DNA of 64,000 bases, from contig NZ_CP059218.1 in the NCBI RefSeq assembly GCF_014252335.1, positions 23,564 to 87,563 on the forward strand, given 5' to 3'. The stretch comes from Blattabacterium cuenoti. GTDB taxonomy: Bacteria; Bacteroidota; Bacteroidia; Flavobacteriales; Blattabacteriaceae. The notes below the pieces were generated by a model. That model saw only the letters and a list, made by a program, of their open reading frames with translations, did not search any database and was not told the origin of the DNA. Of the stretch, positions 18,638-26,978 are shown piece after piece. Positions within the stretch are counted from its first letter, which is position 1, and each line of letters begins with the position of its first letter. The translations under genes were made by a program, and so were the position numbers.

Positions 18638-21355
18638 ATGAATGATAGATATTCTTTCTTAAATGCAATTCATATTAAAGATTTGGAATTACTCTATCAA
18701 AAATACAAAGAGAATCCGGATTCAATAGAACCTAGTTGGTCAGCTTTTTTTTATGGATTTGATTTTGGCAATGAAGAAAACTTTGGAAAAACCATTTTTA
18801 ATCATAAAGAATTCTTAGTTTATAATTTAATTCAAGCGTATAAAATAACAGGTCATTTATTTAGTAATATTAATCCTATAATAAAAAAGAGAAATCTTTC
18901 AGAAGATATATCTTTAAATTTAAATCATTTTGGATTATCAGATAATGAATTAGATTCCAATTTTGAATCTGGAATATTTATAGGACTTGGAAAAACATCA
19001 TTAAGAAATATAATTCATTTTTTAGAAAACAAATATTGTAATTCTATTGGAATTGAATATATGTATATTCATGATATAAAAAAAATAAAATGGATAGAGA
19101 AATGGTTAGATAACAATATTGATATCGAATTTAAATCATATAAAAAAATCTTTTTTTTAAAAAAATTAAACGAAGCTATTGCATTTGAACATTTTATACA
19201 TAATAAATTTATTGGACAAAAACGATTTTCTATAGAAGGAAATGAATCTACATTACCTGCATTAGAAGAAATGATTGAATATGCTTCTACTGAATATAAT
19301 ACAGAAGAATTTATTATTGGAATGTCTCACAGAGGTAGATTAAATTTTCTTGCTAATTGTTTAAAAAAAAATTATTCATATATATTTAATGAATTTTATG
19401 GAAAAGAGTATCAAGATGCATTATTATCTGGTGATGTGAAATATCATTTAGGATTTACTAAAATAAAAACCAATTCTATTGGAAAAAACATTAAAATTAG
19501 TTTATTACCCAATCCATCTCATTTAGAATCTATTGATGCTATAGTAGAAGGTTTAACAAGATCAAAAATTGATAATATTTATACAAAAAATAAAAATAAA
19601 ATTATTCCAATATTAATTCATGGAGATGCAGCAATATCAGGTCAAGGAATAGTATATGAAGTAATTCAATTTTCCAAATTAAACGGATATCATACTGGAG
19701 GAACTATTCATATAATTATTAATAATCAAATTGGATTTACAACAAATGAAATGGAAGGAAGATCTAGTATTTATTGTACAGATATTGCAAAAATTGTTAT
19801 GTCACCAGTTTTACATATTAATGCAGATGATATTGAATCTGTTATAAAATCTATTTATTTTGCTATAGATTTTAGAATGCGTTATCATGAGGATGTTTTT
19901 ATAGATTTAATAGGGTATAGAAAATATGGACATAATGAAGGAGATGATCCACGTTATACTCAACCTATATTGTATAAATTAATTTATCAACATAAAAATG
20001 TATATGAATTATATAAAGAACAATTAGAAAACGAAAACATTATTAATAACAATAATATCCAAATTATAGAAAAAAAATATCAAACAATTCTTCATAATGA
20101 ATATGAAAAATCGAAAGACATTAAGTGGAATATTTTAACTTCTTTTTTAGAACAAGAATGGAAAGAATTTCCATTAATTGTTGATACACAAAAAATTTTT
20201 CAAAAAATCAATACTACATATTCTTTAAATAAATTAATTCATATTGCTAAATCTATTTTTACTCTTCCAAAGGATAAACATTTTTTTAAAAAAACAATTT
20301 CTATTTTTAAAAATAGATTAAATTTAATTTTAACTAAAAAATTAGTTGACTGGAGTAGTGCAGAATTACTTGCATATGGAACTTTATTAGATGAAGGATA
20401 TTCTATTAGATTATCTGGGGAAGATGTAGCGAGAGGAACATTTTCTCAACGACATATTATTATTAAAACAGAAACTGAAGAAGAAATTATTCTTTTAAAT
20501 CAAATTAAACAAGGACAAAAATTAATTGAAGTTTATAATTCACCACTTTCAGAATATGGTGTTTTAGGATTTGATTATGGATATGCTTTATTCTCTCCTT
20601 ATATTTTAACTATATGGGAAGCTCAATTTGGAGATTTTGGTAATGGAGCACAAATAATAATAGATCAATATATTGCTTCTGGAGAAAGTAAATGGAAAAT
20701 TTGTAATGGTATAGTTTTATTATTACCTCATGGATATGAAGGTCAAGGACCAGAACATTCTTCGGCTCGTATTGAAAGATATTTACAATTATGTGCAAAT
20801 AATAATTTATTTTTAGCAAATTGTACTACTCCAGCAAATTATTATCATTTATTAAGAAGACAAATGAAATTCAATTTTAGAAAACCACTATTAATTTTTA
20901 CACCAAAAAGTTTATTACGTCATCCACAATGTTTTTCAACATTAGAAGATTTATCTAATGGTACATTTCATGAAATTATCGAAGATTCTTCATGTATTAA
21001 TGAAAATAAAATAAAAAAATTAATATTTTGTTCTGGAAAAATATATTATGATTTATTAAAAAGAAAAGAATATATTCAAAATACAGAAACTATTTTAATA
21101 CGTATAGAACAGATTTATCCATTAAAAGAAAAAACAATTCAAAATTTGCTGGACAAATATAAAAATAGAAAAGATACTATATGGGTTCAAGAAGAACCGG
21201 CAAACATGGGAATATGGAGTTTTTTAATTAGACAATTTGGAAAAGATATCCCATTTACATTAGTTGCTCCATCAGAAAGTTCTAGTCCATCTACTGGTTC
21301 TTTAAAAACTTTTTTAAAAATTCAAAATAATATATTAGAAAAGGCTTTTTTATAA
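18638..21355 (+). CDS. sucA: 2-oxoglutarate dehydrogenase E1 component
   Basis: E1 decarboxylates 2-oxoglutarate with thiamine diphosphate and passes the succinyl group to the lipoyl domain of SucB. I choose ATG 18638, giving 905 aa beginning MNDRYSFLNAIHIKDLELLY, which matches the short N-terminal recognition helix (with EPSWSAFF soon after) of flavobacterial SucA; a TTG at 18593 in frame would add 15 residues. Visible motifs are GMSHRGRLN, the substrate-site NPSHLESIDA, the ThDP-binding GDAAISGQG and the C-terminal QEEPANMG. It lies 12 bases ahead of sucB. Confidence 0.96.
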   Translation: MNDRYSFLNAIHIKDLELLYQKYKENPDSIEPSWSAFFYGFDFGNEENFGKTIFNHKEFLVYNLIQAYKITGHLFSNINPIIKKRNLSEDISLNLNHFGLSDNELDSNFESGIFIGLGKTSLRNIIHFLENKYCNSIGIEYMYIHDIKKIKWIEKWLDNNIDIEFKSYKKIFFLKKLNEAIAFEHFIHNKFIGQKRFSIEGNESTLPALEEMIEYASTEYNTEEFIIGMSHRGRLNFLANCLKKNYSYIFNEFYGKEYQDALLSGDVKYHLGFTKIKTNSIGKNIKISLLPNPSHLESIDAIVEGLTRSKIDNIYTKNKNKIIPILIHGDAAISGQGIVYEVIQFSKLNGYHTGGTIHIIINNQIGFTTNEMEGRSSIYCTDIAKIVMSPVLHINADDIESVIKSIYFAIDFRMRYHEDVFIDLIGYRKYGHNEGDDPRYTQPILYKLIYQHKNVYELYKEQLENENIINNNNIQIIEKKYQTILHNEYEKSKDIKWNILTSFLEQEWKEFPLIVDTQKIFQKINTTYSLNKLIHIAKSIFTLPKDKHFFKKTISIFKNRLNLILTKKLVDWSSAELLAYGTLLDEGYSIRLSGEDVARGTFSQRHIIIKTETEEEIILLNQIKQGQKLIEVYNSPLSEYGVLGFDYGYALFSPYILTIWEAQFGDFGNGAQIIIDQYIASGESKWKICNGIVLLLPHGYEGQGPEHSSARIERYLQLCANNNLFLANCTTPANYYHLLRRQMKFNFRKPLLIFTPKSLLRHPQCFSTLEDLSNGTFHEIIEDSSCINENKIKKLIFCSGKIYYDLLKRKEYIQNTETILIRIEQIYPLKEKTIQNLLDKYKNRKDTIWVQEEPANMGIWSFLIRQFGKDIPFTLVAPSESSSPSTGSLKTFLKIQNNILEKAFL

Positions 21356-21367
21356 ACTCATCATAAT

Positions 21368-22573
21368 ATGAATATGATACTAAAAGTCAAAGTTCCTTCT
21401 CCTGGAGAATCCATCAATGAAGTAGAAATTTCTTCATGGACAGTAAAAAATGGTGAATTTGTATCTAAAAATCAAATAATAGCTGAATTAGATTCTGATA
21501 AAGCTACTTTAGAAATTACTGCGGAACAAAGTGGAATAATTACTATTTTAGTTGAACAAGGTGTAAAAATACCTGTTGGTAAAATTATTTGTACAATAGA
21601 TACTTCAAAAATAAAATCAGATAGTGAAATATTACATCAACATAATATACAAAAAGAAGAAGTAGTACAACAACATAATGTATGCAAATATAATATTACA
21701 AACTGGCCTTCTCCATCTGCGAAAAAAATAATTAATGAAAATCGTCTAATTATTAATAATATTAAAGGATCTGGTAAAGATGGAAGAATTACAAAAAAAG
21801 ATTGCATTGATTTTATGAAAAAACAATCATGTAACAGATCATCCATAAAAAGACCTCTTTCTTCTCTTAGAAAAAAAATATCTGATCGTTTAGTGTCTGT
21901 TAAAAATCAAACTGCAATGTTAACGACTTTTAATGAAGTAGATATGACGGAAATTATATTAATAAGAAATCAATATAATCCTAGTTTTCAGGAAAAACAT
22001 GAAATAAAATTAGGATTTATGTCATTTTTTACACTTGCCTCTATTAGAGGATTACGTTTATTTCCTGATGTCAATGCAATGATTAGTAGTAATAGAGAAA
22101 ATAAAATCAATTTTAATTATTTTGATATCAGTATTGCTATATCTGGACCTAAAGGACTTATGGTCCCAGTTATTAGAAATGCAGAAACTTTATCATTTTT
22201 AGGAATAGAACAAGAAATTATGAAATTATCTACACGTGTAAAAAATGGTAAAATCTCAATAGATGAAATGATAGGAGGTAATTTTACTATTACTAATGGA
22301 GGGATTTTTGGTTCAATGTTATCTACTCCAATTATTAATCCTCCACAAAGTGCTATTTTAGGAATGCATAAAATTATGAATAGACCTATTGTGATTCAAA
22401 AATCTATAAAAATACGTCCTATGATGTATTTAGCATTATCCTATGATCATAGAATTATTGATGGAAGAGAATCAGTAGGATTTCTTTGTTCTATTAAAGA
22501 AACTTTAGAAAATCCTATACAATTTTTAATGAAAGGAAATATATCCAATATTCCAAAAATATTGGAATTATAA
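21368..22573 (+). CDS. sucB: dihydrolipoamide succinyltransferase (E2 of 2-oxoglutarate dehydrogenase)
   Basis: The 401-aa protein has one lipoyl domain with the modified lysine K45 in ELDSDKATLEI, a short linker, a peripheral-subunit-binding domain (about 117-155, SPSAKKIINENRL through GRITKKDCIDF) and the catalytic domain, whose active site H361 and D365 are in YDHRIIDGRE. Adjacency to sucA and the SPGESINEVEI start assign it to the 2-oxoglutarate rather than the pyruvate complex. The shared E3 subunit is not in this window. It converges on the minus-strand TPR gene with a nine-base gap. Confidence 0.96.
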   Translation: MNMILKVKVPSPGESINEVEISSWTVKNGEFVSKNQIIAELDSDKATLEITAEQSGIITILVEQGVKIPVGKIICTIDTSKIKSDSEILHQHNIQKEEVVQQHNVCKYNITNWPSPSAKKIINENRLIINNIKGSGKDGRITKKDCIDFMKKQSCNRSSIKRPLSSLRKKISDRLVSVKNQTAMLTTFNEVDMTEIILIRNQYNPSFQEKHEIKLGFMSFFTLASIRGLRLFPDVNAMISSNRENKINFNYFDISIAISGPKGLMVPVIRNAETLSFLGIEQEIMKLSTRVKNGKISIDEMIGGNFTITNGGIFGSMLSTPIINPPQSAILGMHKIMNRPIVIQKSIKIRPMMYLALSYDHRIIDGRESVGFLCSIKETLENPIQFLMKGNISNIPKILEL

Positions 22574-22582
22574 TAATAAATT

Positions 22583-23137
22583 TTATTTTCTAAAATAAGG
22601 ATTAGTTTTATTAATATTGTGTGATTGTGATTGTTTAATTTTGGTTTTTATAATTTTAATTTGATTATGTAATATACCATATATATCTATTTTTTCTGCT
22701 TCCAATAATAATAAGTTTGCTTTTTTATTATTTCCTTTATAAATAGATGCAATAGCTAAATTTAATTTAGCAATCGCTATATTATGTTTTAATCTGAGTC
22801 CCATATCTAATGATTTTTGCATATATTTTTCAGATTTATATATATCTGATTCAGAATATAATATTCCATAAAGAAAATAATAATAAGGAATTTGATATTT
22901 AGTTAATTGTTTGTGTGGATTTTGTATACATGTTAAATATTTTTTCATTCCTGGTATATCTTTATTTTGAATTTTAAAAAAAGCCATTAATAAAAATTCA
23001 TTTTTAAAAATGAAAAAAATAATTAATAAACTTATTAACAAGAAAATTATTCCATACCATTTTTTTTGTATATAAAAAAAATACATAGATATTAAAAAGA
23101 ATATTAAAAAATAAATTATTTTTGTATATTTATTCAT
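22583..23137 (-). CDS. small membrane-anchored TPR-like protein
   Basis: A 184-aa protein I cannot name. Residues 1-55 form two or three hydrophobic helices. The rest is helical with two tetratricopeptide-like units (KSEKYMQKSLDMGLRLKHN, then LNLAIASIYKGNNKKANLLL). Such proteins usually serve as membrane scaffolds. Its ATG overlaps the end of the upstream esterase gene by eight bases, which suggests translational coupling and cotranscription with it. Confidence 0.6.
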   Translation of the reverse strand: MNKYTKIIYFLIFFLISMYFFYIQKKWYGIIFLLISLLIIFFIFKNEFLLMAFFKIQNKDIPGMKKYLTCIQNPHKQLTKYQIPYYYFLYGILYSESDIYKSEKYMQKSLDMGLRLKHNIAIAKLNLAIASIYKGNNKKANLLLLEAEKIDIYGILHNQIKIIKTKIKQSQSHNINKTNPYFRK

Positions 23138-23843
23138 TCATTAATTTATTTAAATGATTTTGTTTAATCCAATAAATCAAATCATTATGATTAGACTGAC
23201 TAATCCAATGTCCAGATTCATATTCTTTATATGAAAAAGAATTTATTAAATATTCTTTTTGAAGAATATATAATCCTTTTTTTACCCATTTAATAGGAAT
23301 AATATCGTCATATTTACCATGAGAAATAAACATAGATAATTTACTATATAATTTTTGATTGTTTTGTTTTTTAAATGAATAAATTGTTTCGTCAAAATAT
23401 CCACTAAGTGCCATGACCCTTTTCACTTTATAAGGATTTTTAAGAGCAATGGCATAACTAATAATAGCACCTTGACTAAATCCACATATCCATACTTGAT
23501 TATTATTTAATTTATATTCATTAATTGCTTCATCTATAAAAATATTTATTTTATTAATTGCTTGTGATGCTTGAAGCAAAGAATAATTTTTTATTTGTAT
23601 TTTGTGTGTTGTTAAATTTTTATGAAAATTAATATTATACCAAGAATATTGATTATGACCTATAGTATAAATTCCTTGTATACTGACAATAAAAAAATAA
23701 TTTGGTAATTGTTGAATAATAGAATTTAAAATATCATTTTCATTACTACCATATCCATGTATTATTAAAAATAATGGAGGATCAAGTTGATTATTAATTG
23801 GTTTTCTAATAATATGTTTTATCGAAAGTTGATTGAAAAGCAT
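23130..23843 (-). CDS. alpha/beta hydrolase, carboxylesterase/phospholipase family
   Basis: The 237-aa protein has the nucleophile elbow GFSQG (in VWICGFSQGAIISY), an aspartate in SHGKYDDIIPI and a histidine in ESGHWIS, in the right order for the serine-esterase triad of the carboxylesterase/lysophospholipase group. The oxyanion region IIHGYGSNENDI near the start fits as well. It has no signal peptide, so it should be cytoplasmic. The natural substrate is unknown; lysophospholipid or ester cleavage is a guess. It lies upstream of, and overlaps, the TPR gene. Confidence 0.75.
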   Translation of the reverse strand: MLFNQLSIKHIIRKPINNQLDPPLFLIIHGYGSNENDILNSIIQQLPNYFFIVSIQGIYTIGHNQYSWYNINFHKNLTTHKIQIKNYSLLQASQAINKINIFIDEAINEYKLNNNQVWICGFSQGAIISYAIALKNPYKVKRVMALSGYFDETIYSFKKQNNQKLYSKLSMFISHGKYDDIIPIKWVKKGLYILQKEYLINSFSYKEYESGHWISQSNHNDLIYWIKQNHLNKLMNE

Positions 23844-24019
23844 TGTTTATTAATTAAAAATTTAATAAGACATTGATTATAAAATATACTGTATCAGACA
23901 CTAAAAAATATAAATTATGTATTACACTAAATTCATATTTGTAAATAAAAAAGAAATATATGTGTATGTAACAATGTTTATAAAAAAGTGTATATAAAAA
24001 ACTACCTCATATTATATGA

Positions 24020-24063
24020 TATGTTATTTAATAAAGTAATTTATGTTATGTAATAAAGTAATT
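24020..24063. repeat. 22-bp direct tandem repeat upstream of sucC
   Basis: Bases 24020-24041 and 24042-24063 are adjacent copies with a single T/G difference; both contain the core TAATAAAGTAATT. The 22-bp period is close to two helical turns, which would place two equal sites on the same DNA face. It lies about 155-200 bases before the sucC start. Confidence 0.85.
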
Positions 24064-24084
24064 GTACTAGACTATATTATCATG

Positions 24085-24116
24085 ATAACTAATTACTGTG
24101 AAAAATAATTAGTTAT
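24085..24116. promoter_or_regulatory. perfect 11-bp inverted repeat with a 10-base loop
   Basis: The arms ATAACTAATTA (24085-24095) and TAATTAGTTAT (24106-24116) pair perfectly around a 10-base loop and are followed by TTTG. It could be a protein-binding site or a weak hairpin; a terminator is less expected between divergent genes. In such an AT-rich region a chance origin remains possible. Confidence 0.35.
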
Positions 24117-24219
24117 TTTGTTACATACAAAAACAATGATATTTATTTTTTACTAAAATCATTTATAAAAAAAAACAAGTAAATTTAACTTCAATTTACT
24201 TTAAAAAAATTTATTTTTA

Positions 24220-25392
24220 ATGAATTTATATGAATTCCAAGGACGAGATATTTTAACATCATTTTCAATTTCTGTTCCTTATGGGGTCATTGTACAAACA
24301 ACAGAACAAGCTATCAATGCTGCACAAATTATTTTCAAAAACACAAAAACACAATCTATTGTAATAAAAGCTCAAATATTAGCTGGAGGTAGAGGTAAAA
24401 GTGGAGGAATATTAGTAGCAAAATCATTGGAAGATGTATATACAAAGTCTCAGTTTTTATTAAACAAATATTTAATTACCTCTCAAACTGCAAAACAAGG
24501 TGAATTAGTAACAAAACTTCTTATTACTGAAAATATATACAATCATAATGATAATATATATAGACCTAAAGAATACTACATAGCAATATCTTTCAATAGA
24601 GAAATTGAAAAAAATATAATATTATATTCTCAACAAGGTGGAATAAATATTGAAACAAATTATGATCATCACATATTTCAAGAAGTAATAGATCCAGGAT
24701 TAGGCATATTAGAATTTCAATATAGAAAAATTGGATACCACTTAGGTATAGACATAAAAAAATTTAAATTTTTTTTATATAATCTTTATAAAGCATATGT
24801 ATTATATAATGCTATATTATTAGAAATTAATCCATTAATTTATAATAATCATAATATTATTGCATTAGATTCAAAAATTACATTAGATAATAATGCTTTA
24901 TTTCGCATTAAAAAAATTTTTAAAACATATCAAGAAACATATTTGGACAAAAATCATAATATTAATTTTATTAAACTTGAAGGAAATGTAGGATGTATGG
25001 TAAATGGTGCTGGTTTAGCAATGGCAACTATGGATTTGATTAAATCTTGTGGAGGCAGTCCATCCAATTTTTTAGATATTGGTGGAGATGCGAATCAAGA
25101 AAAAGTTCAAAAAGCATTTGATTTAATTTTAAAAGATACTTCAGTACAAGTAATTTTAATAAATATATTCGGAGGAATTGTTAGATGTGATGATGTTGTA
25201 CACGGAATCATAAATGCATATAATGAATATATTAAAACAAATAATAAATATCCAAAAATAGTATTTCGTTTACAAGGAACAAATGCTAAAATAGCAAAAG
25301 AAATACTATATAAAAATAAACAATTTCCTATTTTTTATACTTCTACTTTAAAAGAAGCATCTAATAAAATACAAAAATTATTATCAAGTTAA
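24220..25392 (+). CDS. sucC: succinyl-CoA ligase (ADP/GDP-forming) beta subunit
   Basis: The beta subunit carries the ATP-grasp fold that couples succinyl-CoA cleavage to nucleotide phosphorylation. The 390-aa protein begins MNLYEFQGRDIL, as in the family, with KAQILAGGRGKSGG in the nucleotide-binding region, the metal-site NPL in LLEINPLI, and the C-terminal ligase region GNVGCMVNGAGLAMATMD and NIFGGIVRCD. Length is normal. The alpha subunit sucD is not next to it. It is followed by dnaX after 18 bases. Confidence 0.97.
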   Translation: MNLYEFQGRDILTSFSISVPYGVIVQTTEQAINAAQIIFKNTKTQSIVIKAQILAGGRGKSGGILVAKSLEDVYTKSQFLLNKYLITSQTAKQGELVTKLLITENIYNHNDNIYRPKEYYIAISFNREIEKNIILYSQQGGINIETNYDHHIFQEVIDPGLGILEFQYRKIGYHLGIDIKKFKFFLYNLYKAYVLYNAILLEINPLIYNNHNIIALDSKITLDNNALFRIKKIFKTYQETYLDKNHNINFIKLEGNVGCMVNGAGLAMATMDLIKSCGGSPSNFLDIGGDANQEKVQKAFDLILKDTSVQVILINIFGGIVRCDDVVHGIINAYNEYIKTNNKYPKIVFRLQGTNAKIAKEILYKNKQFPIFYTSTLKEASNKIQKLLSS

Positions 25393-25410
25393 TTTAACTA
25401 ATTCATTCAT

Positions 25411-26940
25411 ATGATGATTCAAAAAGTTTGTTCTTATATTAGACTAACTAAAAAATATGAACCTACTACATGGGAAAACATTATTGGACAAAAAGACATT
25501 GTATATATTTTAAAACATGCTGTAAAAAAATGTGTTTTGTCAAAAATTTTATTATTTATTGGAATAAAAGGAATTGGTAAAAATACATGTGCCAAAATTT
25601 TAATTAACGAATTATCATCATCAAATATTGTTCATAAATTTGAATTAAATGGTACCATAAAATATTCTATTAATTATTTAAATTCAATTATTAATAAAAT
25701 ATATAATAATGTAACAGAAAACAAATGTTTGATAATACAAAATATTAATGATGTTTCTACAAATTTTATAGATATTATATTTCCAATGTTTTATAATATT
25801 CCATTAAATATGTTATTAATTATTTGCGCAAATAAAATTAATAAAATTGTAGAATATATTATGTCATCATTATATTGTCAAACATATGAATTTAATCCAA
25901 TTTCTATAAAAGACAATTTTAATCATTTAAAAAATATTTCTAATAAAGAATGTATAGAAATAGATAATGAAACTTTATTGTCTATTTCTAAATATGGAAA
26001 TGGATCTTTAATGAATTCTATGAACCAACTAGATAAATTATATTTTCATACTATTTTAAAGCACAAAATCTCTAAAAAATTAATTTTAAATAGATTAGGA
26101 ATATTAGATACTATTTATTATTTTAAAATAATTGATTATTTGTTAAAAAATAAAATTTATGAGTTTATAATGTTATTAGATAACATAATCAAAATTAATA
26201 TTAGTAGTATACTATTTATAAAAGGATTTATTAAACATTTTAGAATGTTATTAATTTCTAAATATTCTCATTTGAATTCTCTTTTAAAAGACAAAAATAA
26301 TCTTAAATTTTATATTCAACAATCCAAAATGCTATCTTCATTATTTATAATAGATAGTTTAAAAATGTTTTGTCAAATAGAACATAAATTATATGATTTA
26401 AGAATACAAAATGTATTATATGATAATAAACATTATTATAAATTAATTGAAACCAAGATTTTATCATTTTTTTTGAAAAAAAAAAACAACTATTATAGTA
26501 ATCATGAATCTAAAAATAAAAATTATAAATATTTTAAATATTTTTTAGAACAAAATTGGAAAAGTTTTATAGATAAAAATTCAAACAAAATTAATCCTTA
26601 TTATTTGAATATATTAAAAAATGAAATCCAATTTTATATATTAAATAATAAAATTGTTTTAATAAAACCTTCTATTATAAAAGAGAAAGATTTTTTAGTA
26701 ATACAAAAATATTTTACAGAAAAATTACAAAAAAAATGTAATAACCAATATTTTGAATTTGAAATTTTAACTAAAAAATTAGAAAATTTTTCAGTTGAAG
26801 AATATAATATGTTATCAAAAAAAAATGATAATATTAATCAATTAATAGATAGGTTAAAGTTAAAAATTAAATCACCTTGTTCTCTTCCTCCACCAATTAC
26901 TTATAATTCTATCAAACCTAAAATTAAAGATAATTATTAA
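25411..26940 (+). CDS. dnaX: DNA polymerase III gamma/tau-like subunit with eroded ATPase
   Basis: DnaX is the motor subunit of the clamp loader. The opening KYEPTTWENIIGQKDIVYIL and the overall helical layout identify the family. The 509-aa protein has degraded catalytic motifs: Walker A reads GIKGIGKNT (51-59, Asn after the lysine), the zinc-binding cysteine cluster after it is gone, the Walker B DEVH position reads NINDV, and the arginine-finger SRC motif reads SSLYC. The C-terminal half is poorly conserved and lysine/asparagine rich. The reading frame is intact, so a structural clamp-loader role is possible. Confidence 0.82.
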   Translation: MMIQKVCSYIRLTKKYEPTTWENIIGQKDIVYILKHAVKKCVLSKILLFIGIKGIGKNTCAKILINELSSSNIVHKFELNGTIKYSINYLNSIINKIYNNVTENKCLIIQNINDVSTNFIDIIFPMFYNIPLNMLLIICANKINKIVEYIMSSLYCQTYEFNPISIKDNFNHLKNISNKECIEIDNETLLSISKYGNGSLMNSMNQLDKLYFHTILKHKISKKLILNRLGILDTIYYFKIIDYLLKNKIYEFIMLLDNIIKINISSILFIKGFIKHFRMLLISKYSHLNSLLKDKNNLKFYIQQSKMLSSLFIIDSLKMFCQIEHKLYDLRIQNVLYDNKHYYKLIETKILSFFLKKKNNYYSNHESKNKNYKYFKYFLEQNWKSFIDKNSNKINPYYLNILKNEIQFYILNNKIVLIKPSIIKEKDFLVIQKYFTEKLQKKCNNQYFEFEILTKKLENFSVEEYNMLSKKNDNINQLIDRLKLKIKSPCSLPPPITYNSIKPKIKDNY

Positions 26941-26978
26941 TATTTTAATTATGTACTATATTATATAATGATGAAGAT

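Larger units (their letters stand above)
23844..24219. other. divergent intergenic region between the esterase and sucC
   Basis: This 376-base gap is the longest in the window. It holds no open reading frame I can support. It contains a two-copy 22-bp tandem repeat (24020-24063) and a perfect 11-bp inverted repeat (24085-24116). Because the flanking genes point away from each other, it should contain both promoters, but I could not place -7/-33 elements with confidence. Confidence 0.7.
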
